From Laguncularia racemosa (Eukaryota; Streptophyta; Magnoliopsida; Myrtales; Combretaceae): a stretch of 64,000 bases of DNA. The DNA lies in assembly GCA_037954665.1 (NCBI GenBank), contig JBBMOL010000447.1, positions 62,001-126,000 on the forward strand, given 5' to 3'. The translations under genes were made by a program, and so were the position numbers. The notes under the pieces were generated by a model that was not told the DNA's origin, did no database searches, and saw only the letters and a program-made list of their open reading frames with translations. Positions 1-11,989 of the stretch are shown here, one piece after another. Numbering within the stretch: the stretch's first letter is position 1; every line of letters begins with the position of its first letter.

Positions 1-252
1 AATCAATCACTTAAGGTTAAAGAATTCTAAGAATTCAATAACGATGCTCGCCACAAATTCTATAGGAACCAAGAATTTGATAAGAACAATACAAATAAAG
101 TGAAAATCAATTCTCAATATTCAAGAATCCAAAAGAGGATTCACACACACGCTCAAAGTGTTTGCTTACAACCAAAATATCATCTGTCTTCGTAAAAAAC
201 CCTAAAGAACACTATTTATATTATGTCTAAAACAAATTGTGCGAAGCCATTC

Positions 253-415
253 AAGGCCGGCGACCTAAATACATAGGCTGGCACCAAAGGCCGGCGGCCT
301 TCATTTAGGCCGGCACCAAGGCCGGTGGCCTACATTTATGCCGGCTCCAAGGCCGGTGGCCTTGAAGCTAACTCGGCCGGCCTTTATTTAAGGCCGGCTT
401 AAGGCTGGCCGAACT
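253..415. repeat. GGCCGGC-rich minisatellite
   Basis: Irregular tandem units of about 30 bp built on AAGGCCGGCGGCCT / GGCCGGCACCAAGG recur five to six times. They are very GC-rich against an AT-rich background and contain palindromic GGCCGGCC cores. The tract interrupts the gag-like frame. Confidence 0.7.
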
Positions 416-703
416 TCGCCTTGGGTCCTCCCGATGCCTATGTCCTCCTTTTTTGGACCCCGTACTACCACCTAGAGCTCGGATTGACTTTGTTTTCTTT
501 GGTGCTCGTATCTTAGCTCTTGGAATCATTTCACTTAATCTTGATTTTAGGCACATCAACACTAGAAAACTCTGATCCATGTTATTCAACATCGCTTTTT
601 GATCCTGCACCTTGGTTCATAGGGCTTCCACATCCCAAGCAACATTTAGAATGTGATTGCCTAGGATACTATTATCTCCTGACATCATCGTAAGAATTTC
701 CTG

Positions 704-715
704 CTTTGATACCAA
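704..715 (-). other. Primer binding site (initiator tRNA-Met type, one mismatch)
   Basis: Read on the minus strand this is TGGTATCAAAGC, the usual tRNA-Met PBS TGGTATCAGAGC with one change. It lies two bases from the LTR end, which fixes the orientation as minus. Confidence 0.6.
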
Positions 716-717
716 CT

Positions 718-1160
718 GACGCAATGAGTTTGTGTGAATAAATGAGATGAATCGACAATTGATCTTCAAACTCAACAAAATTCACAAAAGTCTCTCTCTC
801 AAAGACGTCTTAAAATTGTAATCTATCATAAGATATGATTAAAAAAAAAAAAACTATAAAAACCCTAAAATGTGGATTGGCACAGTCTTTAGTAGGGGCG
901 TGTAAAAGGCTATGTCATGTTCTATGAAAATTTGCTCTTGGACACCTTTAACATTCCCATAAGCATGGGCATGCTTGCCACTTTTGTTGCCTAACACGCC
1001 ACCTAGCACAGGAGTGTTCATGCTCATGCTTCTCCGACACCCCCCCTAAACATAGGTGTGTTTGTGCTTGTGTTAGCCACTATGTAAGCTTCCACACTTC
1101 CGCACTCTCTTCCTTGCACAAATGATCCCTCATGGATGGCTCCTTAGTCTTTGCTCTACA
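718..1160 (-). mobile_element. 5' LTR of the truncated element
   Basis: The LTR starts with TG at 718 next to the PBS. A plausible CA end is at 1159-1160 (CTCTACA). A second, diverged copy starts at 27368 and matches over about 390 bp, including the opening TGAC(G/A)CAATGAGTT. The right boundary is inferred only from the TG...CA rule, because the other copy is truncated. Confidence 0.5.
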
Positions 1161-2427
1161 TCATCAATTTAAATTATATTATTAATAATGGATAATGCCT
1201 TGTGGAAAATGAAAAATTCTTGATGTGGATTGTCAAGTGGCAGTAGATTTAGAAAATGCATAATGGTAGAAGTTTTCAACATTATACATAAAAAAATTTA
1301 TAGTCAAAGTCTTAATAAGTATTACCCCTTAGTACAATCTTGGTTAACATGTAATCATCTGAAACTTTTAAATCAATTTGACTAGCACAACAACATTCAA
1401 TTCATTTTTTTTTTCATATTTATTTCGCGATAAATTAACTTTAATCTACCCTCAGGTTAAATCCTTGGTCACTTTAATAAACCTATCAAAGTTGATGGGT
1501 TTATTAACATCCCTACACTGTGGGACATTGGGGGCTTAATGTTGTTGTGCTAACAATCCCGCCAAATGATTTATAGTTTGCAGCAGCTAGTTTTATCTCT
1601 TCAGCCATCTTACCCTTTCCCCTTTATGGTTGCTAATTTTGAATGTCCTTCTCATTAGGGTTGCCACATTGAGCACCCCTTCTATGCCATAATTCGGTGA
1701 TTCTTCATGAAGGCATTTTGTTGAGAAATGACAATAGATAGACTTAGAGTGATAATGAGAAACACCCCAGAACCTAGGCATGTTACGGCTCATCACGTGT
1801 CCTAATCAAAAAAGGATACATTAAGGCTTTGGACCTACTTTAATACCTCTTAATTTTGCAAATCTTATAAACCTCAATTCAATATAATCAATATTACTAA
1901 CATAACAGAAATATGTCTCAATTCATCTTTTCTACCTTGGAACAATTTTAAACAATAAATTCATAATCAACATCTAAAGCAATGAAATTATTTATAAAAC
2001 ACTAGTTTATGTTCTTCAAAAGGTTTCAATGTTCACTACTTTTATATAAATACAATATCTCCTAAAGCCTAATCACCATCACAATAGTCTCTAACTATAC
2101 AGTCATTTTTGGAACCATGCACTCTAGCAAGCCCTAGGTATACGGTTGTACAAAGTGGCAGTGTACCTTTTTATAAATTTCCACATTTTGACACACTCAG
2201 ATACACTATCATGTCATTGGCCATGTATCTTTTTAGCATTTTCTATCCTTGAAATGCCTTATAACACAGTTGTGTAACCCAGCCATGTAGCCTTATATAC
2301 ATTCTAGCATGGGTAAGTAAAACAAACATGTACTTAACCGTGTTCTCTATTATCCTTCACAAACCCTAATTTCCTTCTTTCAATTCATTCCTAATTCATA
2401 TTCCTTGATCCTAGGTTTAACTAAACC
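1161..2427. other. AT-rich spacer, no gene recognised
   Basis: Only short chance open frames are present. A stretch around 2100-2330 has repeated CATGTA/GTGTA words and may be an old LTR, but I cannot identify it. It forms the left flank of the CRM-like element; bases 2423-2427 (AAACC) are the likely target-site copy. Confidence 0.5.
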
Positions 2428-3261
2428 TGATACGAACCACGCCAACCCGTGACGAAACCCAATACTAATACATTCGGAAATTCGTTGCCTAAGACGCCCA
2501 AACACCTAAAGTGGAAACCGCGACCCGTTGTCTATAAGCGAGACAAGAACCTTAGTATAAAATGAAGACGCCACAATCGGGATGAAAGACCGATTGATAA
2601 GTCGGGATGAACGCCACGGAAATCAATCTGATAAGTTCGATTTTGTTCTTGAAACCAAGAGAGGTGCCTCTCAAAAGTCTTTAAATGTTCAAAGATGTAA
2701 GTTGTTCATTGTTCTAAAACCCTAGGAGTTTTTATACTAGGGTACAATTCGTGTAAAACAAGTCCAAAACGACGTAGTTTAGTTTAAGTGGCGTAAAAAC
2801 GCGAAAATAGAACAAGCGGCGGCAGGGATACACGGCCGTGTACACGCTCGTGTACTTTGGCCCGTGTACCTTTTTGTGCAACTTTTGGCAACATACACGC
2901 CCGTGTACTTTTAGCCGTGTATCTTTCTGTGCAACTTTTGGCAACAAAACACCCCGTGTACTTTGGCCGTGTATCTTTCTGTGGATTTGCTTAACTCCAT
3001 AATACGGCGTGCCTTGAAAGTACACGCCCTCTTCAACTCGGTCCGGTGTGACTTGTATAAGAGCAAGGGTCTTGCCGTGGTTGTTCCATTCCGTTCCAAC
3101 TTCATGATTGCCCCAATCCTTCCCGGCTTCATGGACATCCTTTATCAACCCGTTAAGTGCTTCCTTGAGTCGTTTCGCTCGACTTCTTGTGATCGGTCCA
3201 AGCGGCACTTCAAAGGATCCACATTCCTTCTTCCAGCTTGACTCTCATCATGGATCTCTCA
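2428..3261 (-). mobile_element. 3' LTR of the CRM-like element
   Basis: It begins TGATACGAACC at 2428 and ends ...TCTCA at 3261 next to the polypurine tract. At 834 bp it is longer than the 5' LTR (774 bp), mainly through an extra copy of a short repeat around 2880-2995. A minus-strand TATA-like TATAAAAA is at about 2729-2736. Confidence 0.88.
2820..2995. repeat. CGTGTAC-type minisatellite inside the LTR
   Basis: Units of about 50 bp combine CACGCCCGTGTACTTT with TGTGCAACTTTTGGCAAC. There are three to four copies here and fewer in the 5' LTR (8776-8870), which explains the LTR length difference. ACACGGCCGTGTAC is palindromic. Confidence 0.7.
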
Positions 3262-3300
3262 TTCCCCTCCTCTTGAAAAGGATTTGTCCTCAAATCGTCA
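3010..3300 (-). pseudogene. C-terminal tail of the pol polyprotein, encoded across the PPT and in the LTR
   Basis: On the minus strand the frame entering from the integrase side reads LRTNPFQEEG directly over the polypurine tract, then continues in the LTR to the motif ITRSRAKRLKEALNGLI, typical of chromovirus polyprotein C-termini. In the 5' LTR the same tail (8911-9102) is open for 63 codons and ends at a TGA. In this 3' LTR a one-base difference near the LTR start, another near 3210 and a small deletion near 3042 break the frame. The tail is therefore part of pol by descent, but broken here. Confidence 0.65.
3262..3274 (-). other. Polypurine tract
   Basis: The minus strand reads AAGAGGAGGGGAA immediately before the TGA that opens the 3' LTR. 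This is the expected plus-strand primer site. Confidence 0.8.
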
Positions 3301-5850
3301 CCTACATCAAAAGGACTCAGATCATAACATTAAATGTGGCACTTACTTGATACTCACCAGGCAAATCTATCTTGTATGCATTGTCGTTGATGCGCTCAAG
3401 AACTTGAAATGGTCCATCACCTCTAGGAAGTAGTTTTTGATCGATGCTGCACGGGAAAACCCCTCTTTGTGCATGTGAACCCAAACCCAATCTCTAGTTT
3501 AAAAAAAAGCTTGTCGACGACCCTTGTTGGCTTGTTTCACATACTGCTCTGTTCGTCGCTCAATGTTCAGCCTTGCCTTCTCGTGGATCTGTTTAATAAA
3601 TTTGGCCTTCTTTGTGCCATCTAAATTAACATACTCAAAAATAGGCAAAGGTGATAAATCCAAAGGAGTTAGTGGATTAAAACCAACACAATTTCAAAAG
3701 GAGAAAATTTAGTAGTAGAATGCACTGTACGGTTATAACAAATTCAACATGCGACAAACAATCCTCCCAACTCTTAATATTCTTTTTAATTATAGCCCTC
3801 AACAAAGTAGATAAAGTTCGATTCACTACCTTAGTTTGACCGTCAGTCTGTGGATGACAAGTAGTAGAAAAAAATAACTTAGTTCCTAACTTAGCCCAAA
3901 AGTCTTCCAAAAGCAGCTTAAGAACTTAGCATCCCTATCTGATACAATTGTTCTAGGCATACCATGCAATCGCACAACTTCCCTAAAGAAAAATTAGCAA
4001 TATTACAAGCATCATCCGTTTTATGACAAGGAATGAAATGTGCCATTTTAGAAAACCTATCAACAACTAAAAAAACAGAATCCCGACCATTGTCTAGACC
4101 TGGGTAATCCTAACACAAAATCCATAGAAATATTACCCAAGGCTCATGAGGAATGGGAAGTGGGGTGTAAAGCCCTTGAGGTTGGACTCTAGATTTTGCT
4201 TGCTTACATGTGACACATTGCTCATAAATCCTCTCAACATCTCGTTTCATGTGAGGCCAATAGAATGTTCCTGCAATACCCCTAATGTTTTAGCTACTCC
4301 AAAGTGTCCCATTAAACCTCCTCCATGAGACTCCCTCACAAGTAATTCTCTTAGAGAAAAAATTGGAATGCACAGTTTACTCTCTCAAAAACAAGAATTC
4401 GTCATGTTTATAAAATTTTCCATGCCCACTCTTCTCACATTTCACATACTCCCACAAAAATCTCGTCAGCAGCATATAACTCCTTAATGTGCTCAAAACC
4501 AAGAAGTCTAGAACTAAGGTAGAGATAAGAGATACCTTCTAGAAAGTGCTCAGCAACTACATTCTCTTTACCTTGCCTGTAGTGGATGACATATGGAAAT
4601 GTTTCGATGAACTCCACCCAACGAACATGCCTTTTGTTCAGCTTGTGTTGCCCCTTCAAATACTTCAAAGATTCATGATCAGTGTGGATCATGAACTCTT
4701 TTGGCCAAAGGTAGTGTAGCCACTCTCTAGGGCTCGAACCAATGCATAAGCTCCTTGTCGTAAGTAGGTAATTTAAGGTTCCCCACTTAGCTTCTCGCTA
4801 AAGAATGCAATCGGTCTTCTCTCCTGCATAAGCACTACTCCAATACCTAATCCTGAAGCATCACACTCAATTTCAAACGTTTAGCAAAGTTAGGTAAAGC
4901 AAGTAACGGCGTCTAAGTCAACTTATTTTTAAGCGTCTGAAAGGCCTTCTTTTGTTGCTCTCCCCAGCTGAACCCCACGTTCTTCTTAATTACCTCAGTA
5001 AGTGGTGCTGCAATGTGTTGAAATCCTTCACAAATCTCCTGTAAAAGCTCGCTAGTCCATGGAAACTCCGCACATTACTTACATTGGTTGGACTAGGCCA
5101 TTCTTGGATCGCACGAACCTTTTCTTCATCAACCGATTCCCTGCGCACTAACAACAAACCAAGAAACACAAGTTTGTCTGTGCAAAAAGTGCACTTCTTG
5201 AGGTTAGCATATAATTGTTCCTTTCGAAGCACTTCTAAAACATCCCTCAAATGTGACATATGATCTTCCAAACTTTTGCTGTAAATAAGAATATCAATCA
5301 AAATAGACAACCAAAAATTTTTCCAATAAAAGTCCTCAAAACATGGTTCATAAGTCTCATAAAAGTACTAGGTGCATTAGTTAAACCGAAAGGCATTACT
5401 AACCACTCATACAATCCATATTTTTTCTTAAATGCAGTTTTCCATTCATCACCTTCTTTCATTCTAATTTGGTGATATCCACTTTTCAGATCAATTTTAG
5501 AAAAGACACTAGACCCATGCAACTCATCTAACATGTCATCTAAGCGAGGAATGGGATGACGATATTTTAAATCGTGATGTTGTGATGGCGCGGCAGTCAA
5601 CACACATTCTCCATGTCCCATCCTTCTTAGGCACCAAGAACACAGGCACTGCCAATGGACTCATGCTTTCTCTCACGTACCCCTTCTCCATAGTTCATCG
5701 ACCTGCCTTTGGAGTTCCTTTGTCTCCTCGGGATTGCTCCTATAACTGGCTTGTTTGGAATCGATGCTCCGGGTACAAGGTCAATCTGGTGCTCAATACC
5801 ACGAACAGGTGATAATCCCTTTGGAATCTCCTCAGGAAAGACATCTTCAA
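3276..5850 (-). pseudogene. pol remnant of the CRM-like element: RT, RNase H, integrase
   Basis: In coding order (high to low coordinates), RT motifs lie between 5850 and 5000: [48 protein letters not shown], then the connection VFLGLL and EEKVRAIQEWPSPTNV. The RNase H end is at 4435-4692 ([31 protein letters not shown]). Integrase core HPQTDGQT is at 3677-3910. The domains sit in different frames because of small indels. One inserted base lies inside the YFDD box (about 5290), which destroys the RT active site compared with the copy at 53224-54143. Not functional. Confidence 0.85.
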
Positions 5851-7855
5851 AGTCCCCGCAAAAAGAGACACAACCACACTAGGCAAAGAGTTAGATAATT
5901 CGCTAGTAGTCAAACATGTTTCTTTTAAAAAACCAGCAACAACATAGGTTACCTCATCACTAACGCTCTCCTTACTACACTCGCTCTTGCCACAACTCAC
6001 CTTTTGCAAGGCTGCCCTCTCCTTTTCACTCACCACCAAAGTTGATCCCCCTTCAACTTGGCCTCTTACACTCTTTCCAGCCTTCCTCTCTTTTTCCTTT
6101 TGATCTTGACCTTTATATTCCTTTTTCTTCTCATTGTCTTTTGCTCTCTCACTCTCACTCTGCTTTTCACCACCTTGTGTTTTGTAAAGACTGTTGTAAC
6201 TGCAACTGATCCTCATACACTTGCTTAGGTGTTAAAGGTTTAAGATTAAAGCTTTTCCCTTGTGAACAAGCGTATACTTGTTAGAAAAGCCATCATCAAC
6301 AACCTTCCTATCAAATTGCCATGGCCTCCCCAACAACACATGACATGCTTGCATTAGCACTACATCACATAACACCTCATCCTCAACCTTCCAATGCGAA
6401 AACCAATCAAGCTTGCTTACTCACCTTAGTCTCACCACTATCATTCAACCACTGCAATTTATATGGACTAGGGTGTCTAACAGTTTTGAGCCCCAGCCCC
6501 TCAACAATAAAATTACTCACTACATTGGTGCAACTTCCCCAACAATAATCAAACTACAAATGTGATCTCCTAGATAACATCTAGTATGAAATATATTCTC
6601 CCTTTCAACCTCCTCTTCTTCCTTCACCTGCACATTCAAAGCTCTCTTCACTACTGCCACTAGCGTTCCCATTGCAGGCTCCTCATCATCACTAGCATCC
6701 TCTAATGGAGGCATATCATCTTCTTCCCCTATCCCCCTCAGTCTCATACTCTCCATCATCACGCAAAATCATAACACGCCTATTTGGACATTGACTAGCA
6801 ATAGGCCTCTACCTTGACATTTAAAACATCTAATGTCACGATTTCTAGAAGTAGAAGATTCAGGTTACCTTGATTACCAGGAGAATAACCCGCTTGCCTC
6901 AGCTCCCCTTTTGGTTTGGTAGGTAAAGGTTTTTTTCCCTTCTTCCATTGATTAGTCTTCCAAGTGGGTGAACCATTACCCTGTTGTAACCGTGCATTAC
7001 TACTACCTCTCCTCTTGTGCTGGTTCTCAACTTTTTTAGCCATGTGGACCATATCCTCCAATTCTACATAATGCTGCAATTCAACAACATTTTGGATTTC
7101 CCCTATTCAACCCCACAAGAAACTAGCCATTGTAGCCTCTCTATCCTCTTTTACATTCGCCCTAATCATAGTGACTTCCATCTCCTTGAAATACTCATCT
7201 ATACTCTGGCTTCCCTGCCTAAGAGTTTGCAACTTGTTGTGCAATTCACGATAGTAATACGCAGGTACAAACCGCTTCTTCATCACTCTTTTCATCTCTC
7301 CCAAGACTTAATAGGTGGCTCGCCACTCCTTCTCCTATTCAACATTATTTTGATCCCACCAAAACTATAGCATAATCCGAAAATTCAATGGCAGCAAGTT
7401 TTACCTTCTTTCTCCCACTATAGTTGTACAATCAAATACCATCTCCACCTTTTTCCCCCACTCTAAGTACGCCTCGGGATCATTCTTCCCTTGGAAAGGA
7501 GGAATCTTCATTTTATGCTACTCAATTGATCATCCTCTCTATTCCTATCTCCTCTATCTTCCTAATCCCTAGTTTCCTCTATTCCGACCACTAATCCTCT
7601 ATAACTCCCGACAGAAGCTCATCATAATCATCATCCGACATTTCATCTCCACCCCTCGGTACTCTCCTAGAACGACTTTCCCGCTTATGCCCTTGGAATA
7701 CGTTTGGGTGGATTGCTCTAGTCTTTGCTCCACCGCTCATGAATTTGTTCCATTCCTTCTTGGAACATCCTCTTCATTTCTCCCCTCAATGCCTCAATTA
7801 CTAACCTAGCATCAAACCTTCCCTTCTCACCTTCAGGAGAATGTTGTCTCGACAT
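5851..7855 (-). pseudogene. gag and protease remnant of the CRM-like element
   Basis: The gag start MSRQHSPEGE is at 7855. The gag core (YYYRELHNKLQTLRQGSQS and VELEDMVHMAKKVENQHKRR) lies at 7304-6795, followed by a degraded CCHC region and the protease region near 6520-6762 (LGDHICSLII). In this copy the protease active-site Asp-Gly-Gly-Ser is lost by a frame change near 6540. The better-preserved copy at 54346-56140 has both CFKCQGRGHIASQC and DGGSCTNV. A Lys/Glu-rich linker follows at 6000-6216. Confidence 0.8.
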
Positions 7856-8084
7856 AGCCCCTGCAGAAAAGATTAGTACTAACACAAATAATATATAATT
7901 AAACCTCATGATACACTCCCTTACGTTTTCGCTCAAATGACGATATCACACATCACTCGTGTATTCTCACAAAAAAATGATGATAACAACTCGCCAATTT
8001 CCTCTTCTCAATTCTCTTGGAACTAACTCGAACTACACCAATTTCCTTCCTAGAATTCAAAACAATTCTAGGGTTCGTAAATTT

Positions 8085-8216
8085 TCCTCTATTTTTTTTT
8101 TATTCGTTTTTTTTTTTGTCTCTGTTTTGCTTTTGATCATGTTTTTCTTTTCTTTTCTTTTCTTTTCTCTTTCTTTTTTTTCTTTTGTCGTGATTTTTTC
8201 TCTTTTTTTTTTTTAA
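8085..8216. repeat. Polypyrimidine/TTTTC tract in the 5' leader
   Basis: Runs of T and TTTTC on the plus strand, i.e. GAAAA repeats in the element's transcript, lie between PBS and gag. The same tract in the second copy (56380-56462) stops exactly at the N gap. Confidence 0.75.
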
Positions 8217-8353
8217 CAATCTCCTAGGCGATATTACACTGTCAAAAGATAATTAATACTACGAAATTGAATACGATAATTGATATGAACGATTGGAGTT
8301 AGGGTTTTTGATTTTACCGTCCTCAACCGAACTTGATGTTTTGACAAACCTAA

Positions 8354-8365
8354 GCTCTGATACCA
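8354..8365 (-). other. Primer binding site, tRNA-Met
   Basis: The minus strand reads TGGTATCAGAGC, an exact plant initiator tRNA-Met type PBS, three bases from the end of the 5' LTR. Confidence 0.85.
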
Positions 8366-8368
8366 AAC

Positions 8369-9142
8369 TGATACGAACCACGCCAACCCGTGACGAAACC
8401 CAAAATACCAATACGTTCAGAAATTCGTTGCCTAAGACGCCCAAACACCTAAAGTGGAAACTGCGACCCGTTGTCTATAAGCGAGACAAAACCTTGGTAT
8501 AAAATGAAGACGCCACAATTGGGATGAAAGACCGATTGATAAGTCGGGATGAACGCCACGGAAATCAATATGATAAGTTCGATTTAGTTCTTGAAGAACC
8601 AAGAGAGGTGCCTCTCAAAAGTGTTTAATGTTCAAAGATGTAAGTTGTTCATTTTTTCTAAAACCCTAGGAGTTTTTATACAGGGTTACAATTCGTGTAA
8701 AACAAGTCCAAAACGACGTAGTTTAGATAAGTGGCGTAAAAACGCGAAAACAGAACAAGCTGGCCGGCAGGAGATATACGGCCGTGTACATGCCCGTGTA
8801 CCTTTCTGTGCAACTTCTGGCAACGTACACGCTCGTGTACTTTGGACGTGTATCTTTCTGTGGATTTTCTTAACTCCTACACGACCGTGCCTTGAAAGTA
8901 CACGCCCTCTTCAACCCGTGTCCGGTGTGACTTGTATAAGAGCAAGGGTCTTGCCGTGGTTGTTCCAATTCGTTCCAACTTCATGATTGCCCCAATCCTT
9001 CCCGGCTTCATGGACATCCTTTATCAACCCGTTAAGTGCTTCCTTGAGTCGTTTCGCTCGACTTCTTGTGATCAGTCCAGGCGGCACTTCAAGAGGATCC
9101 ACATTCCTTCTTCCAACTTGACTCTCATCATGGATCTCATCA
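8369..9142 (-). mobile_element. 5' LTR of the CRM-like element
   Basis: 774 bp, from TGATACGAACC at 8369 to ...ATCTCATCA at 9142. It carries the open C-terminal pol tail at 8911-9102 and a shorter CGTGTAC minisatellite than the 3' LTR. Confidence 0.87.
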
Positions 9143-10149
9143 AAATCTTAAAGCATGTAATTTCTAATTGAATTACATAGATTGGAATACTTACTATTCG
9201 ATTTCCATAAATTGAATCCTTAATCAGGTTTGGGTCTTTATGTTCATCTTCCCTTCCTCAATCTGGATTCTATTTAAACAAGTATTGAAAATCAGTTTAA
9301 ATCCTCATTTGTTAATCTTTAATAAAATTCCATCATTAAAATTCTTACCTAATGAATTTAGACTTAACCTTTGGGAATTCCTTCTAGACTCCTTAGGGTT
9401 CTCTAGACAGCGTTTTCACCTTTCTTGTCTTGTTAACTATGAGAATGTGAAAAGGAGAGACTCTAGGTTAACTTGCACTTAAATATGCCTTTAAGGAAAT
9501 ATCCATTTTACCCCCCATGTATTGTAAAAATCTCTCTTTTGACCTTAGTTATATTTTATAATATATGTTAAATAAAATGCTTGTATAGGTATTATTTTTT
9601 TTTTTTTCTTTTACTTGAAGCATTTCCTTCACCTCATACATGTACGATAGCAATGCACATTGATGGATAAATCTTTTTTTATCTCCTTAAATTTTAAAAT
9701 TAGAAATCTTGCCATGGTTTCTATAATAGGTATATTTCTTTTTCAATTGTTTCACATCTTTCAAGAATAACTATTTGATAAATAATTTAGTAAAAACCAT
9801 AAATAGAATTAGGTATTTTTTCATTGAAAAAAAAAAATCTTAAATTGAGTTTTTTCATGATTCGGTTTTAGTTAAACAAAATTCTTAATTTAAACATTCT
9901 CTACCATTTGGTTTTGGTTTGAAGGAGAGGACATAACTAAGTTATGCCTATACTTAATGTCAACTATCAATTTAAACCTAAACATGTCTCTAGGCTAATT
10001 CGATCATAAACTTTGTAACTGCAGTAGATCAATCCTTGAGCTTCAATGAAAACCACAGATTAGTAAGAAATCTCTAGTCTTTGTTAAACATAATCCTCTT
10101 TCAACTTAGTTAGTGTCCTGTATTACACAAAACATTTAATTAAAACACT
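9143..10149. other. AT-rich spacer, no gene recognised
   Basis: Bases 9143-9147 are the right target-site copy. The rest is low-complexity AT-rich DNA with no supported coding sequence or RNA gene. The stretch around 9380-9480 may be part of an older element. Confidence 0.5.
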
Positions 10150-11260
10150 AATGTGTCTTAAATATTTTCTTTATTTTTTTCTTTTTTTTGTTTTTGTTTT
10201 TGTTTTTGTTTGTTTTGTTTTGTTTTGTTGGCCATAAGTAAACATTCATTCAAATTTGAAATCAAATGTACATATCCTTCAATTGCATTAGCATTGCCAA
10301 AACTTTAGAAATCAAAATACAAAATTTCTAACCAAAAAGATGGGGGATTTTTGTTCCAATTGAAAGGGCACATCTTCCTTCTTGTATTGACTGTAATCTA
10401 GTAGCTACTTTATTTGCGTTTCGACTGACTAGCTTATATACAACTGATTGTAGCTATGCTCTAAAGACCAAATATCATTTAGAAGTGGCCTCAACTTCCA
10501 ATATCTTTCTTCTTCTTTTGTAAAGCCATGAAAACAACACTATTGTCCATTAAGACTTTTAATCCTCCTCCACCCTTTACTTGTTTCTATTTTTAAACCA
10601 CTTCAGGGATTGCTAATAACTCCACCTTCCATCGACAATGTTAATACTATCTTTTGCTTCCAGCACAAACTCTAGCCTTTGCATCCCTAGTGACAACTCT
10701 AAATCACAACTTGCCCAATAGGTTCTTAAACTGTCACCACATTAATATTCACTTGCCATGCTTTAGTCTTTCCCATAGTTGTTTTTCTGGACATTGTTCT
10801 TGTTGCTTCTCCCTAGACCTCCCTTTAGAGTTTATATTATTGAGCTCCATTAAGGCATGTCTACAAATTTCAATAATAGCTTCCACATCAGACATGTGAA
10901 ATCAAAGATAGCTTTGCAACATTCTTTCCAAATGCACCACATTATTGTTGCTAATTTTGCCAACAAGTCTTTCTTTTCATTCCTAGTCCTAACATAAACA
11001 TTTAGGCCATTCCACTAACCAAGCATCAAGTGTGGTCACCAAATTCACATCATTTCACTCCAAGCACCACATACCACACAACCTTTGTCCACGAACAACA
11101 CAAAATTAAATGTTCTAATCTCATCAACATTATAGAATGAACATTTGGCCCTATGTATCACATGCTTTTTCCATAGATTATAATTAGTAGAACATGCATT
11201 GTGTAAAGTCTCCATAAGAAATGAAGTTCCTTTGGCAAACAAGGACAATGCCAAACTAAC
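10150..11260 (-). pseudogene. 3' end of a plant LINE (RNase H-like domain), copy A
   Basis: On the minus strand, degraded codons resemble the zinc-finger/linker and RNase H-like (RVT_3 type) C-terminus of plant non-LTR retrotransposons. The clearest match is in the copy B equivalent (28049-28303: RVVTKDAKARVCAGSNK, LKIETSKGWRRIKVSMDN). The 3' end at about 10175-10228 is an A-rich CAAAA/CAAAAA tail, as expected for a LINE. Stops and frameshifts throughout. The 5' limit is uncertain because similarity to copy B continues past it. Confidence 0.6.
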
Positions 11261-11989
11261 TTACATAAAGAGCTATCCAACTAATGAGAAGATGATGCAT
11301 CTTAGTTGTTTTTTCTTCTAAATTCTTGATGAAAAAATATGTAGATTTCATTGTGCACTTACCAGACTTCTCATAGGGCTAAATAAGTTAATCTTCAAGT
11401 ATGTTCCTTGAAAATGATTTTTTCTAGCATAGTTTTAGTTGTTTCTTCATCAAAGCACTTCCTAACCTCTCTAACCCTCTAAATTCTAAATATTTGATCA
11501 ATCAAAACTACTACCTTCAACTATTGGTTATGTAGGTTTTCTCTTAAAACCTCATTTTCATAGAAAAAGAGTTAAAAAAAACCCCTCTCGAAATATTTTC
11601 TTTCAATGAATAAAAAACCTCATTTTTATTGAAAAACAATTAAAAAAACCATCTCTTTCATGGTAAAAGAATATGGAATAACTGTAATTTGTCCTAAACA
11701 TCAATCTTGATTATGTAGAGTAAGGGATATAGACTCTTAAATGACCATGCACCTGCACTCTTAGTTAGAAGGAAACGTGAATTATAGTGAAAGAATAGCA
11801 TTGAAAGAGAAATAAAATCACATTACAACTTAGCATCCAATATAATTCATGCAAATCTTTATATGGTTATTGATAGATGGAATTCAATAGGTTCACACTT
11901 TAATGGAACTTATCGATTAAATTGACTCTATGGACATATTCATTTTTTTATAAGTTATGAAATTATTTTTGACGTAGGCGAGATAAATT

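Larger units (their letters stand above)
1..717 (-). pseudogene. Truncated LTR-retroelement internal region with a gag-like start
   Basis: This looks like the leader and first gag codons of a minus-strand LTR element whose 5' LTR is 718-1160 and whose body continues to lower coordinates, outside the window. A short open frame at 368-610 has a heptad-like, Met/Leu-rich start followed by a basic stretch containing EMIPRAKIRAPKK. That is the kind of sequence found at the N-terminus of plant gag proteins, but I see no zinc knuckle. The frame then runs into a GGCCGG-rich minisatellite, so the gag is probably broken there. The assignment rests mainly on position next to a PBS and LTR and is weak. 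Confidence 0.35.
2428..9142 (-). mobile_element. CRM-like Ty3/gypsy (chromovirus) retrotransposon, complete but mutated
   Basis: A 6.7-kb element on the minus strand with both LTRs (2428-3261 and 8369-9142), a tRNA-Met PBS at 8354-8365, a polypurine tract at 3262-3274, and the order gag, protease, RT, RNase H, integrase. The flanks are AAACC on the left and AAATC on the right, a 5-bp target duplication with one mismatch. The RT and gag motifs are of the chromovirus type. The polyprotein frame passes through the PPT into the LTR, a known trait of CRM elements, so I favour the CRM lineage; other chromoviruses remain possible. Frameshifts in several domains, including one in the RT active-site box, make it defective. 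A second, truncated copy lies at 53224-56462 and a solo LTR at 20205-21032. Confidence 0.85.
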
